From the NCBI RefSeq assembly GCF_900113055.1, contig NZ_FONZ01000005.1:62001-126000 (forward strand): a stretch of 64,000 bases of DNA. The letters are read 5' to 3'. The translations under genes were made by a program, and so were the position numbers. The notes below the pieces were generated by a model. It searched no databases. It had not been told where the DNA came from and saw only the letters and a list, made by a program, of their open reading frames with translations. Positions 33,843 through 42,752 of this stretch are shown here, in pieces (the first letter of the stretch is position 1; every line of letters begins with the position of its first letter). This DNA is from Flavimobilis marinus. GTDB lineage: Bacteria > Actinomycetota > Actinomycetes > Actinomycetales > Cellulomonadaceae.

Positions 33843-35152
33843 GCACCGGCCGGCGCACGGCGATCACGGCCGGCGGGCTCGTCGTCGTGCTGCTGCTCGC
33901 GGGTTGCACGGGCGACGCCCGCCCACCGGTCGACACCCGGTCCGCCGACGCCACGCCCCTCCCTGCCCCCGAGCCCGAGCACACCCGCGTGCCGATGTGG
34001 ACGCCGGGTCCGACCGTTGCCAGCGAGCAGACCGTGCGTGCCCTCGAGCTGAGCTGGCCGGACGGCACGCCCGTCGAGATCGAGGTGGTGGCGCCCGCCG
34101 CGGTCGTGCGCGCGGTCGAGGGTGAGGACTTCCTGCCGTTCGCGTCCCCCGTGCCGTCCACGACGTGGCCGCTGGCGGTCCTGGGCGACGGATCCATGGT
34201 GGTCCGCGGCGAGCAGATCGCGACCGAGGACGGAGAGCGCTGGAGGGACACGATGGGGCTCGTCGGCCCCCAGGTGGAAGAGCCGTACCGCCCCTTCGAC
34301 ATGGCCGGCGTGGTTCCGGGCTCCGAGTCGACCTCGACCCTCGCGGGCACGGTCGCAGTCGACGGCCAGAGGTCCGTCTGGACGATGGAGTTCGAGGCCG
34401 ACGACGGTGCGATCGGGTGGCAGGTGCTGACGGCGGACGAGGACGGGGCTGTGTCGGTCGTGGCGTCCTCTGCCGAAGACTGGGGCGCGGTCCACGAGCA
34501 CGCCCTCGGCGGCCCGAGCTACATCAACGGGGGGCCTGCGCCGATCGCGCTCGGCGGGCGGGTGTACCTCTCGATCCCCCTCGACGACGCAGCCATGAGC
34601 AGCGGGTACGGGTGGATGCTCGTGTCCCGTGGCCTCGTCGACGGAGACACGCGGGTGGAGGAGGTCGGGGTGTGGGACCCGGTCGCGACGTCGGACGCCG
34701 TCTACGTGCGCGGCGAGTCCGCGGACGGAGCCGGGGACGGCATGACGGAGATCCGTCGGGTCGACGGTGACCCGGTGCTGCTCCTGCCCGCCGCCTCGCC
34801 GATGGTGCTGGACGGAGCCGCGGGCGAGTGGTTGGTCCTCTCCTCGCCCGAGGCGGTGCTCGCGGTGCACCCGACGGACCGGAGGGTCGTCGGGGTGGGG
34901 CGGTCGACACCCACGGACCCAGAGTCGCCCGGCGCGGGACATGCCAGCGGGGGCTCGGACCTCGTCGTGTGGTCCGATGACCCGTACGCGAAGCACGGCA
35001 GTACCCACTTCGTCCTGGACCCCGACGCCGCAGCGGTCTGGGGGCTGCCCTCGCTCCTGGACGACGTCGTGGTGAACTCGCACGGGATCCTTGGCTGGAT
35101 GGAGTCAGGCGGGCCCGGCCGGAGTGTGCGCTACGTCCGGTGGCGGTCGTGA
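33839..35152 (+). CDS. Lipoprotein array, member 2
   Basis: 437 residues from GTG 33839, coupled to member 1 by a four-base overlap. Lipobox VVVLLLAGC followed by TGDARPPVDTRSAD. Body: LSWPDGTPVEIEVVAP, WQVLTADEDGAVSVVASS, MLVSRGLVDGDTRVEEVGVW, GDPVLLLPAASP, WLVLSSPEAVLAVHPTDRRV, WSDDPYAKHGSTHFVLDP and a C-terminus RYVRWRS. These blocks recur in members 3 and 4. Forty bases around the lipobox (33893-33932) are identical to 35218-35257 in member 3, so duplication or gene conversion is recent. No enzyme motif is seen. Confidence 0.85.
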   Translation: MSTGRRTAITAGGLVVVLLLAGCTGDARPPVDTRSADATPLPAPEPEHTRVPMWTPGPTVASEQTVRALELSWPDGTPVEIEVVAPAAVVRAVEGEDFLPFASPVPSTTWPLAVLGDGSMVVRGEQIATEDGERWRDTMGLVGPQVEEPYRPFDMAGVVPGSESTSTLAGTVAVDGQRSVWTMEFEADDGAIGWQVLTADEDGAVSVVASSAEDWGAVHEHALGGPSYINGGPAPIALGGRVYLSIPLDDAAMSSGYGWMLVSRGLVDGDTRVEEVGVWDPVATSDAVYVRGESADGAGDGMTEIRRVDGDPVLLLPAASPMVLDGAAGEWLVLSSPEAVLAVHPTDRRVVGVGRSTPTDPESPGAGHASGGSDLVVWSDDPYAKHGSTHFVLDPDAAAVWGLPSLLDDVVVNSHGILGWMESGGPGRSVRYVRWRS

Positions 35153-36486
35153 CCGGGCGCGCGACCAGAGAGTCCGTGACCCGCCGCGCGGGGACGGTCC
35201 TCGTCGTCGGCGTGCTCCTGCTCGCGGGTTGCACGGGCGACGCCCGCCCACCGGTCGTCACCCGGACAGCCGACGCCACGCCCGTCCCCGCCCCCACGCC
35301 CGAGCAGACCCGCGTGCCGGTGTGGACGCCGGACCCGACGGAGGCCAGGGAGCAGGCCGTGCAACGGCTGGGCCTGCGGTGGCCGGACGGCACGCCCGTC
35401 GAGCCCGAGGTGGTCGCGCCTGCGGAGGTCGTGCCTGCGGTCGAGGGCGAGCACTTCCGCCCGTTCGCGTCCCACGCCATGCCCACGGCCTGGCCCTTGG
35501 CGGTCCTCGCGGACGGGTCCATGGTCGTGCGCGGCGAGATTGTCACGAACGACGACGGTGAGTGGGTATCGGAGGCGATGGGGGTCGTGGGCCCGAAGGG
35601 CGACGAGCCGTTCCGCGAGTTCGACATATCCGGCGTCAGTCAGGACGACACCTCAGTGTTCTACCTGGCGAGCGAGGTCTCGGTCGAGGGGCAGACGGCG
35701 GTCTGGACCCTCGAGCTCGCCTCGGGGGACATCAGCTCCTCGGCAGCCGGGTGGCAGGTGCTGGCGGCCGACGACGCCGGAGTCGTGACCCTGGTGGCCT
35801 CCTCGGAGGAGGACTGGCATGCGGTCCATGATCACGCGCTCGACGGCCCACAGTACGTGGGCTCAGCGCCGACGCCGATCGTGGCCGGGGGCCGCGTGTA
35901 CTTCCTTATCCCCGTGGACGATGCGGCGACCAGCGGCGACGTCAGCACGGTGCTCGTCTCTCGCGATCTGGCCGGAGGGGACACGCGGGTCGAGGCGGAA
36001 GGGGTGTGGAACCCGGTTGCCACGACGGACGCCGTGTACGCGCGCGGTGAGTCCGCTCTGGTCGATGGCGCTCTCACGACATCGATCCTGCGCGTGGGCG
36101 GCGACCCGGTGCTGCTCGTGCCGTCGTCGTCGCCGTTGTCGCTCGACGGCACCGTGGGGGACTGGCTGCTCCTGTCCGCGAGCGACGCGGTGGTCGCGGT
36201 GCATCCCGAGGAGCGCAGGGTCGTCGCGATCGGACGCGCGACGTCGTCAGACCCCGACTGGTCGGGCTCGGGGCCGGCGATGGGCGGGTCTGACGTCGCG
36301 GTCTGGTCGGACGACCCGTACGAGGAGGACGGCGGGATCTACTACGTCATGGATCCCGACGCCGCGACCGTCTGGGCGCTGCCGTCCCTGCTGCACGGCG
36401 TCGTCCTGAGCTCGCGCGGGATGCTCGGGTGGATGGAGGCCACCGGGGCGTCCCAGGGCGTGCGGTACGTCCGGTGGCAGCCGTGA
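35149..36486 (+). CDS. Lipoprotein array, member 3
   Basis: 445 residues from GTG 35149, which overlaps the stop of member 2 (GTGA); GTG 35140 is an alternative. Lipobox VGVLLLAGC, then TGDARPPVVTRTAD. The body repeats the family blocks: LRWPDGTPVEPEVVAP, WQVLAADDAGVVTLVASS, VLVSRDLAGGDTRVEAEGVW, WLLLSASDAVVAVHPEERRV, WSDDPYEEDGGIYYVMDP and RYVRWQP at the end. It is closest to member 2. Predicted extracellular, lipid-anchored and propeller-like. Confidence 0.85.
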   Translation: MTGRATRESVTRRAGTVLVVGVLLLAGCTGDARPPVVTRTADATPVPAPTPEQTRVPVWTPDPTEAREQAVQRLGLRWPDGTPVEPEVVAPAEVVPAVEGEHFRPFASHAMPTAWPLAVLADGSMVVRGEIVTNDDGEWVSEAMGVVGPKGDEPFREFDISGVSQDDTSVFYLASEVSVEGQTAVWTLELASGDISSSAAGWQVLAADDAGVVTLVASSEEDWHAVHDHALDGPQYVGSAPTPIVAGGRVYFLIPVDDAATSGDVSTVLVSRDLAGGDTRVEAEGVWNPVATTDAVYARGESALVDGALTTSILRVGGDPVLLVPSSSPLSLDGTVGDWLLLSASDAVVAVHPEERRVVAIGRATSSDPDWSGSGPAMGGSDVAVWSDDPYEEDGGIYYVMDPDAATVWALPSLLHGVVLSSRGMLGWMEATGASQGVRYVRWQP

Positions 36487-37796
36487 CGGCCCGCGCCGAC
36501 CGGACCGCCCGGATCGCTGGTGCCCTCCTCGTCGTCGGCGCGCTGCTGCTCTCGGGCTGCACGGGGAACGCGCGCCCGCCCGTCGTCACCCGGAGCGCAG
36601 ACGCTCCACCCGTTCCCCGCCCGGCACCCGAGCAGACGCGCGTCCCGCTGTGGACGCCGCCCCCGGGCGAGGTGCGCGCGGCCGCTGTCCGCGACCTCGG
36701 CCTGCGCTGGGCGGACGGCTCTGAGGTGGTGCCCGCGGTGGTCGAGCACGACGACATCGTCCCGGCCGTGGACGGGGAGCACTTCACGAGGATGCTCGAC
36801 GCGTTCCCGGAGTTCGCCTGGCCGTTCGGCGCGATGGCGGACGGCGCGTTCGTGGTGCGCAACGACACCTACGTGAGCGGGGACGGGTTCCAGCAGGCGC
36901 TCGGGCTCATGGAGGTCGGGAGCGACCAGGAGTTCCGGCCCTTCGACATGTCGGGCGTCGAGCCCCACACCGACGATGAGTCCGGCCTCTCAACGGGCAT
37001 GGTCGCGGTGGGCGAGCGGGGCGCCGCGTGGAGCGAGACGTACTGGTCGGAGGACGGATCGAGCGGGGACTGGAGGGTGCTCGCCGCCGACGAGGCCGGA
37101 CGGGTGTCGGTCGTCGCGGAGGTCGGCGAGGACTGGACGAGCGTCCACGAGGATGCCGCCTCCGGCGACGAGGCCAGGTGGGCCGATCCCGCGCCCGTCG
37201 TCGTCGGCGATCGGGTGTTCTTCGTGATCGCGCTGGCATCGGACGGCACCGGGTCGCCGTCGGCGATCGTCTCGCGAGACCTGTCCGGCGGCGACACACG
37301 GCTCGAGGGCGTGGGTATGGGTACGCCTGTGGCCACCACCGACGCGGTGTTCACCCTCGAGTACCGCGGCGGTGCCGGGACGCGGGTCGTCCGGGTCGGC
37401 GGGGACCCGGTGCTGGAGCTTCCGGTCGACCTCGAGGGCGGCGGGATGAACCTCGACGGCGCGGTCGGGCCGTGGCTGCTGCTCTCGTCCCAGGAGGCCG
37501 TTGTCGCCGTGCACCCGGACGAGCGTCGCGCGATCGCCGTCGGTCGCGCGCTCGTCCAGAACACTGTGGACTACTGGGCCGGTCCGGCCATGGGGGGATC
37601 GCGGCTCGCGGCGTGGGCGGACGGCGCCGTCACCGAGGGCGGCACGGCCTACCTGGTCATGGACCCCGAGGCCGGCGTCGTGTGGCGCCTGCCGGGGCTC
37701 CTGCACGGCGTCTGGCTGAACAGCACGGACATGCTCGGGTGGGCCGAGGCGACGTCGTTCGCGCCGGCGATGACCTACGCCCGCTGGACGGGCTGA
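36483..37796 (+). CDS. Lipoprotein array, member 4
   Basis: 437 residues from GTG 36483, overlapping the stop of member 3 (GTGA). Lipobox VGALLLSGC, then TGNARPPVVTRSAD. Shared blocks: LRWADGSEVVPAVV, WRVLAADEAGRVSVVAEV, AIVSRDLSGGDTRLEGVGM, WLLLSSQEAVVAVHPDERRA, YLVMDPEAGVVWRLPGLL and YARWTG at the end. It lacks the WSDDPY block of members 2 and 3 (AWADGAVTEGG instead). Last gene of the array, convergent with the VOC gene three bases away, with no obvious terminator. Confidence 0.85.
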   Translation: MTARADRTARIAGALLVVGALLLSGCTGNARPPVVTRSADAPPVPRPAPEQTRVPLWTPPPGEVRAAAVRDLGLRWADGSEVVPAVVEHDDIVPAVDGEHFTRMLDAFPEFAWPFGAMADGAFVVRNDTYVSGDGFQQALGLMEVGSDQEFRPFDMSGVEPHTDDESGLSTGMVAVGERGAAWSETYWSEDGSSGDWRVLAADEAGRVSVVAEVGEDWTSVHEDAASGDEARWADPAPVVVGDRVFFVIALASDGTGSPSAIVSRDLSGGDTRLEGVGMGTPVATTDAVFTLEYRGGAGTRVVRVGGDPVLELPVDLEGGGMNLDGAVGPWLLLSSQEAVVAVHPDERRAIAVGRALVQNTVDYWAGPAMGGSRLAAWADGAVTEGGTAYLVMDPEAGVVWRLPGLLHGVWLNSTDMLGWAEATSFAPAMTYARWTG

Positions 37797-37799
37797 CCC

Positions 37800-38582
37800 T
37801 CACGCCTCGTCGGTGGTCTCGACCTGGTAGACCATGAACACGGCGCCGCTCGGGTCCGCCAGCAGCGCCATGCGGCCGTAGGGGCTGTCGGTCGGGGGTT
37901 CCAGGACCGCGCCGCCGAGCGTCGTCGCCTGCTCGACCGCGGCGTCGACGTCGGTCACCCTGAAGTACGTCCGCCAGTAGCTGGGGACGTCGTCGGGCAG
38001 GAGACCCGCCCCGTCCATGATGCCGGCGTACGGCCTGCCGTCGACCATGAGCCGCGTGTACCGGAAGCCGGGCTCGGCCATGTCGGTGGTCTGCCACCCG
38101 AAGGCCGCGGTGTAGAAGTCGACGGCCTTCGCGTAGTCCCGCGTGACGAGCTCGTGCCAGCCGGGTGCGTTCGGCTCGTCCACGACGGCGTAGCCCGGGT
38201 AGGAGCCCGGCTGCCAGCTGCCGATCCCGGCGCCCACGGCATCCATGTAGAAGGCCATCGTGCCCATGTCGGGCACGGTCATCGGCTCCACGACGACGGC
38301 ACCCCCCTGGCCCTCCACCCGGGACGCGACGGCCGACGAGTCGGTGACCGAGAGGTAGACGGACCAGGAGTCGGGGATCTCGGAGCCCTCCTCCTGGGCC
38401 ATCAGACCGCCGACGTCGAGCCCGTGGGAGGTGATGGTGAGGTAGCCGCCGTACTCCGGCCCACCGTCGACGAACTCCCAGCCGAAGAGCTCACCGTAGA
38501 AGCGCTTGGCCCCGGGGACGTCGGAGCTCATCAGGTCGATCCAGCAGGGGGCGCCGAGGGGAAAGGTGGTCACAGCGGGCAT
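37800..38582 (-). CDS. VOC (glyoxalase/bleomycin-resistance-like) family protein, two domains
   Basis: 260 residues from ATG 38582 (GGAG six bases upstream). Two tandem VOC domains: the first contains PCWIDLMSSDVPGAKRFYGELFGWEF, the second PGWHELVTRDYAKAVDFYTAAFGWQT. The layout matches mycobacterial Cfp30B-like proteins. Potential metal ligands are sparse, as is usual for that group, so catalysis is uncertain. It may bind or detoxify a small molecule. Confidence 0.9.
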   Translation of the reverse strand: MPAVTTFPLGAPCWIDLMSSDVPGAKRFYGELFGWEFVDGGPEYGGYLTITSHGLDVGGLMAQEEGSEIPDSWSVYLSVTDSSAVASRVEGQGGAVVVEPMTVPDMGTMAFYMDAVGAGIGSWQPGSYPGYAVVDEPNAPGWHELVTRDYAKAVDFYTAAFGWQTTDMAEPGFRYTRLMVDGRPYAGIMDGAGLLPDDVPSYWRTYFRVTDVDAAVEQATTLGGAVLEPPTDSPYGRMALLADPSGAVFMVYQVETTDEA

Positions 38583-38660
38583 GGCGGTCTCCTCGTCCAC
38601 GGATCTCCGCGAATCGGACGATCCCGACACCCGCAGGCTAGACCTCGGCGCCCCCGGCTG

Positions 38661-39578
38661 TCACGGGGTCGGCATGCCGCCGTTCACGTGGATCGTGGCG
38701 CCGACGACGTAGCTGGACTCGGGGGAGGCGAGGAACACGTACGCGGGCGCGAGCTCGGTCGGCTGTCCTGCGCGCCCGAGCGCGGTCGACTGCCCGAACT
38801 CCGGCAGCGCCTCGGTCGGCTGACCGTCGCTGGGCTGCAGCGGCGTCCAGATCGGACCGGGTGCCACGGTGTTCACCCGGATCCCCTGCGGCGCGAGCTG
38901 CTCCGCGAGCCCCTTGCTGAAGTTGTTGATGGCGGCCTTGGTCGCCGCGTAGTCGAGGAGCACCGGCGGAGGCTGGTACGCGACGACCGACGTGGTGTTG
39001 ATGATGGTCGACCCGGCCGCCAGGTGGGGAAGCGCCGCACGCGTGGTGCGGAACATCGCCAGGATGTTCACCTGGAACGTCTCCTCGACCTGCTGGTCCG
39101 TGAGGTCCGTGAGGCTCTCGACGGCGATCTGCTTGCCGGCGTTGTTCACCAGGATGTCGAGACCGCCGAGCTCGGCAACGGCACGCTCGACCGCCTCCGG
39201 CCCGAACGCGGGATCCACGAGGTCACCGGCGATGGGGACGCACCGGCGTCCGGACTCGGTGACGATGCGCGCGACCTTCTGGGCGTCCTCCTCCTCGGCG
39301 GGGAGGTAGGTGAATGCGACGTCCGCGCCCTCGCGGGCGTACGCGATGACGACCGCGGCGCCGATGCCCGAGTCGCCCCCGGTCACGAGCGCCTTGCGGC
39401 CCTCGAGCCGCCCGGTGCCGCGGTAGGAGTGCTCGCCGAGGTCCGCCATCGGCGTCATCTCCGCGTCGAGGCCGGGCTCCGGCTGGTGCTGCTCCGGCGG
39501 CTCGATCGCCGGGTAGCGGTCGACGGGCGACTGGAAGACGAGCTGGTCCGCGGTGGTGGTGTGGGCGTCGTCGGACAT
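38661..39578 (-). CDS. SDR family oxidoreductase (general-stress-protein-39-like)
   Basis: 305 residues. A characteristic N-terminal extension (PPEQHQPEPG, then MADLGEHSYRGTGRLEGRKALVTGGDSGIG) identifies the YhdF/YdaD/GSP39 subgroup of short-chain dehydrogenases. Cofactor motif TGGDSGIG; NNAG at the strand-4 motif; catalytic Ser in TTSVVAYQ and YAATK. The end GGMPTP is typical. Substrate unknown; relatives are induced by stress in Bacillus. Confidence 0.92.
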   Translation of the reverse strand: MSDDAHTTTADQLVFQSPVDRYPAIEPPEQHQPEPGLDAEMTPMADLGEHSYRGTGRLEGRKALVTGGDSGIGAAVVIAYAREGADVAFTYLPAEEEDAQKVARIVTESGRRCVPIAGDLVDPAFGPEAVERAVAELGGLDILVNNAGKQIAVESLTDLTDQQVEETFQVNILAMFRTTRAALPHLAAGSTIINTTSVVAYQPPPVLLDYAATKAAINNFSKGLAEQLAPQGIRVNTVAPGPIWTPLQPSDGQPTEALPEFGQSTALGRAGQPTELAPAYVFLASPESSYVVGATIHVNGGMPTP

Positions 39579-39654
39579 CGAGGTGACTCCTTCGTGCAGG
39601 GTCTCGGAGTTCCACGATGCGACAGGGACGGGAGACTCGCACCCGGGAGCGTCC

Positions 39655-39660
39655 TATCCT
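39655..39660 (+). promoter_or_regulatory. -10 element, leaderless promoter of GNAT gene
   Basis: TATCCT, six bases before GTG 39667. Confidence 0.5.
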
Positions 39661-39666
39661 CGTGGC

Positions 39667-40185
39667 GTGCCGAACGACGCCGCCCCCGCCGCCCCCGCCC
39701 GCGCGCGCGTCGCGGTACGCCGCGGCACGCCGGACGACGTCCCCGCGCTCGCGGCGGTGCACGTCCAGGCGTGGCGAGAGACCTACCCGGGGATCCTGTC
39801 CGACGAGCTCCTCGCGAACCTGCGCGTCGCGGACCACGAGCGGCTGTGGAGGAAGATCCTCACGGGCGAGTGGGCCGACGGCGTCGTGGTCGGGCTGCTC
39901 GACGGCGTCGTCTCGGGTTTCGCCTTCGCGTACCCCGGCCAAGACCCGGACGCCCCTCGAGACCTCGAGCTCAACATGATCTACGCCCTCGAGCGCGCCA
40001 AGGGCACGGGCCTGGGCCAGGCGATGCTCGACGCCGCGATCGGCGACCGGCCAGCGCTCGTGTGGGTCGCGATCAACAACCCGCGGGCCCGGGCTTTTTA
40101 CGCCCGCAACGGCTTCGAGCCCGACGGCGCGAGCAAGATCATCGAGCACTGGGACAACGTCCACGACATCCGGCTGGTGCGCTGA
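39667..40185 (+). CDS. GNAT family N-acetyltransferase
   Basis: 172 residues from GTG 39667. GNAT fold: VRRGTPDDVPALAAVHVQAWRETYPGILSDELLANL is the first strand-helix, LELNMIYALERAKGTGLGQAMLDAAI is the acetyl-CoA binding segment (Q/RxxGxG/A form: KGTGLG), and WVAINNPRARAFYARNGFEPDG is the last part. The acceptor is unknown. The start was chosen on the six-base -10 spacing; the frame extends upstream without a better start. Confidence 0.9.
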   Translation: MPNDAAPAAPARARVAVRRGTPDDVPALAAVHVQAWRETYPGILSDELLANLRVADHERLWRKILTGEWADGVVVGLLDGVVSGFAFAYPGQDPDAPRDLELNMIYALERAKGTGLGQAMLDAAIGDRPALVWVAINNPRARAFYARNGFEPDGASKIIEHWDNVHDIRLVR

Positions 40186-40226
40186 TAGCGTCTGGCGACC
40201 GATCCGCCGGGGGCAAGGGGCACGTG

Positions 40227-40655
40227 ATGCGCGCGAGGTTCGTCCGATGGGCCACGAGTCGGCCCCGACCGCTGCTGGTCGCCCAGCTGGTGGGGCTCGG
40301 CCTCGGCCTGGCACTCGGGTGGGTCGGGGGCATCCTCGTCGAGGCCGGTGGCACGCTCGACGCGACCGAGGCCTGCACGAGCTCGCGCCACCTGGCTGCA
40401 GAGTCGCACGAGCTGTACGAGCTGCTCGCTGACCCGGCCGGAGTCGAGCTCGAGGCTGCGTCCTTCTCGCTCCTGCCGCCGCGCGCCGAGTGCGCCTGGT
40501 CGGTCGCGGAGGGCACGGGACTGATCACCGAGCACAGCTTCGACTCGTTCCGCGTCGTCGGTGCGATCGCGGGAGCCGGCTACCTGGTGCTCGTGCTCGC
40601 CGCCGCCACGTACTGGCGTAGGCACGACACTGCGCCGAGCGCAGCGCACGGATAG
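40227..40655 (+). CDS. Hypothetical membrane protein with two transmembrane helices
   Basis: 142 residues from ATG 40227 (AAGGGG six bases upstream). Membrane helix near residues 18-40 (LVAQLVGLGLGLALGWVGGI), an external domain of about 60 residues with two cysteines (TEACTSS, RAECAW) likely to form a disulfide, and a second helix near 110-128 (IAGAGYLVLVLAAATYW). Not recognised. Convergent with and abutting the DUF2254 gene. Confidence 0.75.
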   Translation: MRARFVRWATSRPRPLLVAQLVGLGLGLALGWVGGILVEAGGTLDATEACTSSRHLAAESHELYELLADPAGVELEAASFSLLPPRAECAWSVAEGTGLITEHSFDSFRVVGAIAGAGYLVLVLAAATYWRRHDTAPSAAHG

Positions 40656-42029
40656 TCAGATCGAGCGGGTCTCGCCCGAGCGGTCCCGGTACGCGAGCGA
40701 GTCGTCCGCGAGCACGGCGCGGACCTGGCGGGCGACCCGGCGGACGTCCTCCTGGTCCGGCTCGAGCAGGTCGGTCGTCATCTCGTCCAGGACGAGCGTG
40801 GTCTGCCGCTCGATCTCCGCGCGCTCGGCCAGGTCGCGCGTGTTCATGGCCACGTCGCGGAGCATCCGGAGCAGCGCGCCGAGCACGGTCGGCTCCCGCC
40901 GGCCGTAGCGGCGCACCTGGCCGCAGGCCAGGTCCAGGAAGTAGCGCAGGTCCCGGTCGCCGACGACGACGCGCGGGGCCCCGTCGTCGTCGGTGTACAG
41001 GCGCGGGCCCAGGTGGGAGTGGACCAGGCGCACGAGGACGTCGGCGTTGTGGCCGATCGCGTGTGCCGCGGTGACCGGGTCGTTGATGCCGGGGGACAGC
41101 GCCTTCACCGCGATGTCGGTGAGCTGGCGCAGCCCGAAGGCGGGGTCCGCGTGGGTCGTGCGCTCGTAGTCGAGGCTGATGGCGCCGCGGACCTCGTCGC
41201 CCAGCCGCTCGGGTTCGTCGGCGTCACCGGTGACCGAGCCCGGGCGGTCCCAGATCTCCGCGATCGGCGTCCCGCTGACGACGTGGTCCCCCGGCCGGGC
41301 GACCACCCGGACGAGGACGTGGTGCGAGCGAGCGACGGAGACCAGCCGGTCGACGTCCACGTCGCTGACGAACCCGCTGCGGTCCGCGCAGACCCGACGA
41401 GCGGGAGGGTCGTCCAGGGCGAGGCCGTCCGGGGAGGGCGGCGCGGGCTGGTCGCGGTGCTGGTACGCGGCGTCGATCACGGCGCTGGTCTCCTCGTGCA
41501 CCGTGCGCATCATCGTGTCGACCCGGAGCAGGCTGGTGATGTGCGTGATGAAGGCGAGCACGGCTGCGAGCGACCCGAGCCCCATCAGGGCCCCGACCGT
41601 CATCGCCGGGACCGGCACCGTGAGGTCGTCGCCCAAGGTCCGCAGGAGGATCAGGGAGTACACGAACGTGGACACGAGCGCGGTCAGGACGGCCTTGGTG
41701 ACGCGGTCTCGGACGAAGTCCCGCAGCAGACGCGGCGAGAACTGCTGCGACGCGAGCTGGAGCGCCACGACCGTGAGGGAGAACGTCAGCGTGATCGTCG
41801 TCATCGACGCGCCCGCCATCACCTGGAGGACGGCGGAGGCGTTGTCGATGTCGCCGGGCCACAGCGTGCGCAGCCACATGGTGTCCCGGTCGGGGCGGAT
41901 CGGTGCGAGCAGGAGCGCGAGCACGGCGGCGGCGATCGCGCCGGTCGTCGGCCACTTCCACAACTCCGCGGACGACCGGTCGAAGCGCGGCTCGCGCTGC
42001 TCGGGGGACCTGCCGGTGCGGCGCGACAT
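40656..42029 (-). CDS. DUF2254 domain-containing membrane protein
   Basis: 457 residues. Four membrane segments in the first 160 residues, with the family-typical LQVMAGASMTTITLTFSLTVVALQLASQQFSPRLLRDF. A large cytoplasmic part follows, containing GFVSDVDVDRLVSVA, VVARPGDHVVSGTPIAEI and IAVKALSPGINDPVTAAHAI. DUF2254 proteins are of unknown function; the small beta-barrel-like part resembles ion-channel regulatory regions only loosely. AGGAGG lies before the ATG. Confidence 0.9.
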   Translation of the reverse strand: MSRRTGRSPEQREPRFDRSSAELWKWPTTGAIAAAVLALLLAPIRPDRDTMWLRTLWPGDIDNASAVLQVMAGASMTTITLTFSLTVVALQLASQQFSPRLLRDFVRDRVTKAVLTALVSTFVYSLILLRTLGDDLTVPVPAMTVGALMGLGSLAAVLAFITHITSLLRVDTMMRTVHEETSAVIDAAYQHRDQPAPPSPDGLALDDPPARRVCADRSGFVSDVDVDRLVSVARSHHVLVRVVARPGDHVVSGTPIAEIWDRPGSVTGDADEPERLGDEVRGAISLDYERTTHADPAFGLRQLTDIAVKALSPGINDPVTAAHAIGHNADVLVRLVHSHLGPRLYTDDDGAPRVVVGDRDLRYFLDLACGQVRRYGRREPTVLGALLRMLRDVAMNTRDLAERAEIERQTTLVLDEMTTDLLEPDQEDVRRVARQVRAVLADDSLAYRDRSGETRSI

Positions 42030-42089
42030 CGAGCCTCCTGAGGTTGGGCCTCCACCATGGCCGCGCGCGGGGGGAGCCGCAACCGGGCG

Positions 42090-42752
42090 CTACACGAGCC
42101 CGGCGTCGTGCACGCAGATCGCGATCTGCACCCGGTTGTCGACGTCGAGCTTGGCGAACAGCCGCCCGACGTGCGACTTCACGGTCGGGACGCTCATGAA
42201 CAGCTGCTCGGCGATCTCCGCGTTCGACAGCCCGCGCCCGATCGCGACGGCCACCTCCCGTTCGCGCTCGGTGAGCCGCTCGAGCCGGTCCTGCGCGCCG
42301 TGCGACCGGGCGGCGCCGTTGTCCCCCGCGACGGTCGCGATCAGCTGCGCGGTCACGGACGGCGAGAGGATGGGCTCCCCGGCCGCGACGCGACGCACCG
42401 AGTCCACGAGCCGCTCGGGTGGGGTGTCCTTGAGCAGGAACCCGCTCGCGCCCTCGCGCAGTGCGGTGAGCACCATGTCGTCCTCGTCGAACGTCGTCAG
42501 GACGATCACGCGCAACGTCGGCCAGCGGCGCAGCAGGGCCGACGTCGTCGCGAGTCCGTCCCGGCGCGGCATCCGGATGTCCATGAGCACGACGTCGGGC
42601 GCGTGCTCGGCGACGACGTCCTCGGCCTCGATCCCGTCGCGAGCCTCGCCCACGACCTCGATCGCGCGGTCGCCGCCGAGGATCATCCGCAGCCCGGCGC
42701 GCACCAGGGGGTCGTCGTCGACCAGGACCACCCGCACGCCGTCGTCGCTCAC
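42090..42752 (-). CDS. Two-component response regulator, NarL/FixJ (LuxR) type
   Basis: 220 residues from GTG 42752, which overlaps the stop of the kinase gene (GTGA); GTG 42770 is a longer alternative. Receiver domain: VVLVDDDPLVRAGLRMIL, phospho-acceptor Asp in VVLMDIRMPRRDG, Thr in VIVLTTF and Lys in FLLKDTPPE. C-terminal LuxR helix-turn-helix: LTEREREVAVAIGRGLSNAEIAEQLFMSVPTVKSHV. It should be phosphorylated by the adjacent kinase and act on the ABC exporter or other genes. Confidence 0.95.
   Translation of the reverse strand: MSDDGVRVVLVDDDPLVRAGLRMILGGDRAIEVVGEARDGIEAEDVVAEHAPDVVLMDIRMPRRDGLATTSALLRRWPTLRVIVLTTFDEDDMVLTALREGASGFLLKDTPPERLVDSVRRVAAGEPILSPSVTAQLIATVAGDNGAARSHGAQDRLERLTEREREVAVAIGRGLSNAEIAEQLFMSVPTVKSHVGRLFAKLDVDNRVQIAICVHDAGLV

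Noticed and set aside
38154-40655. Very long plus-strand frame of 833 codons ending at the two-helix membrane protein
   Set aside because: Only the last 142 codons, after a proper ribosome binding site, are credible; the rest is antisense to the VOC and SDR genes and overlaps the GNAT gene out of frame.
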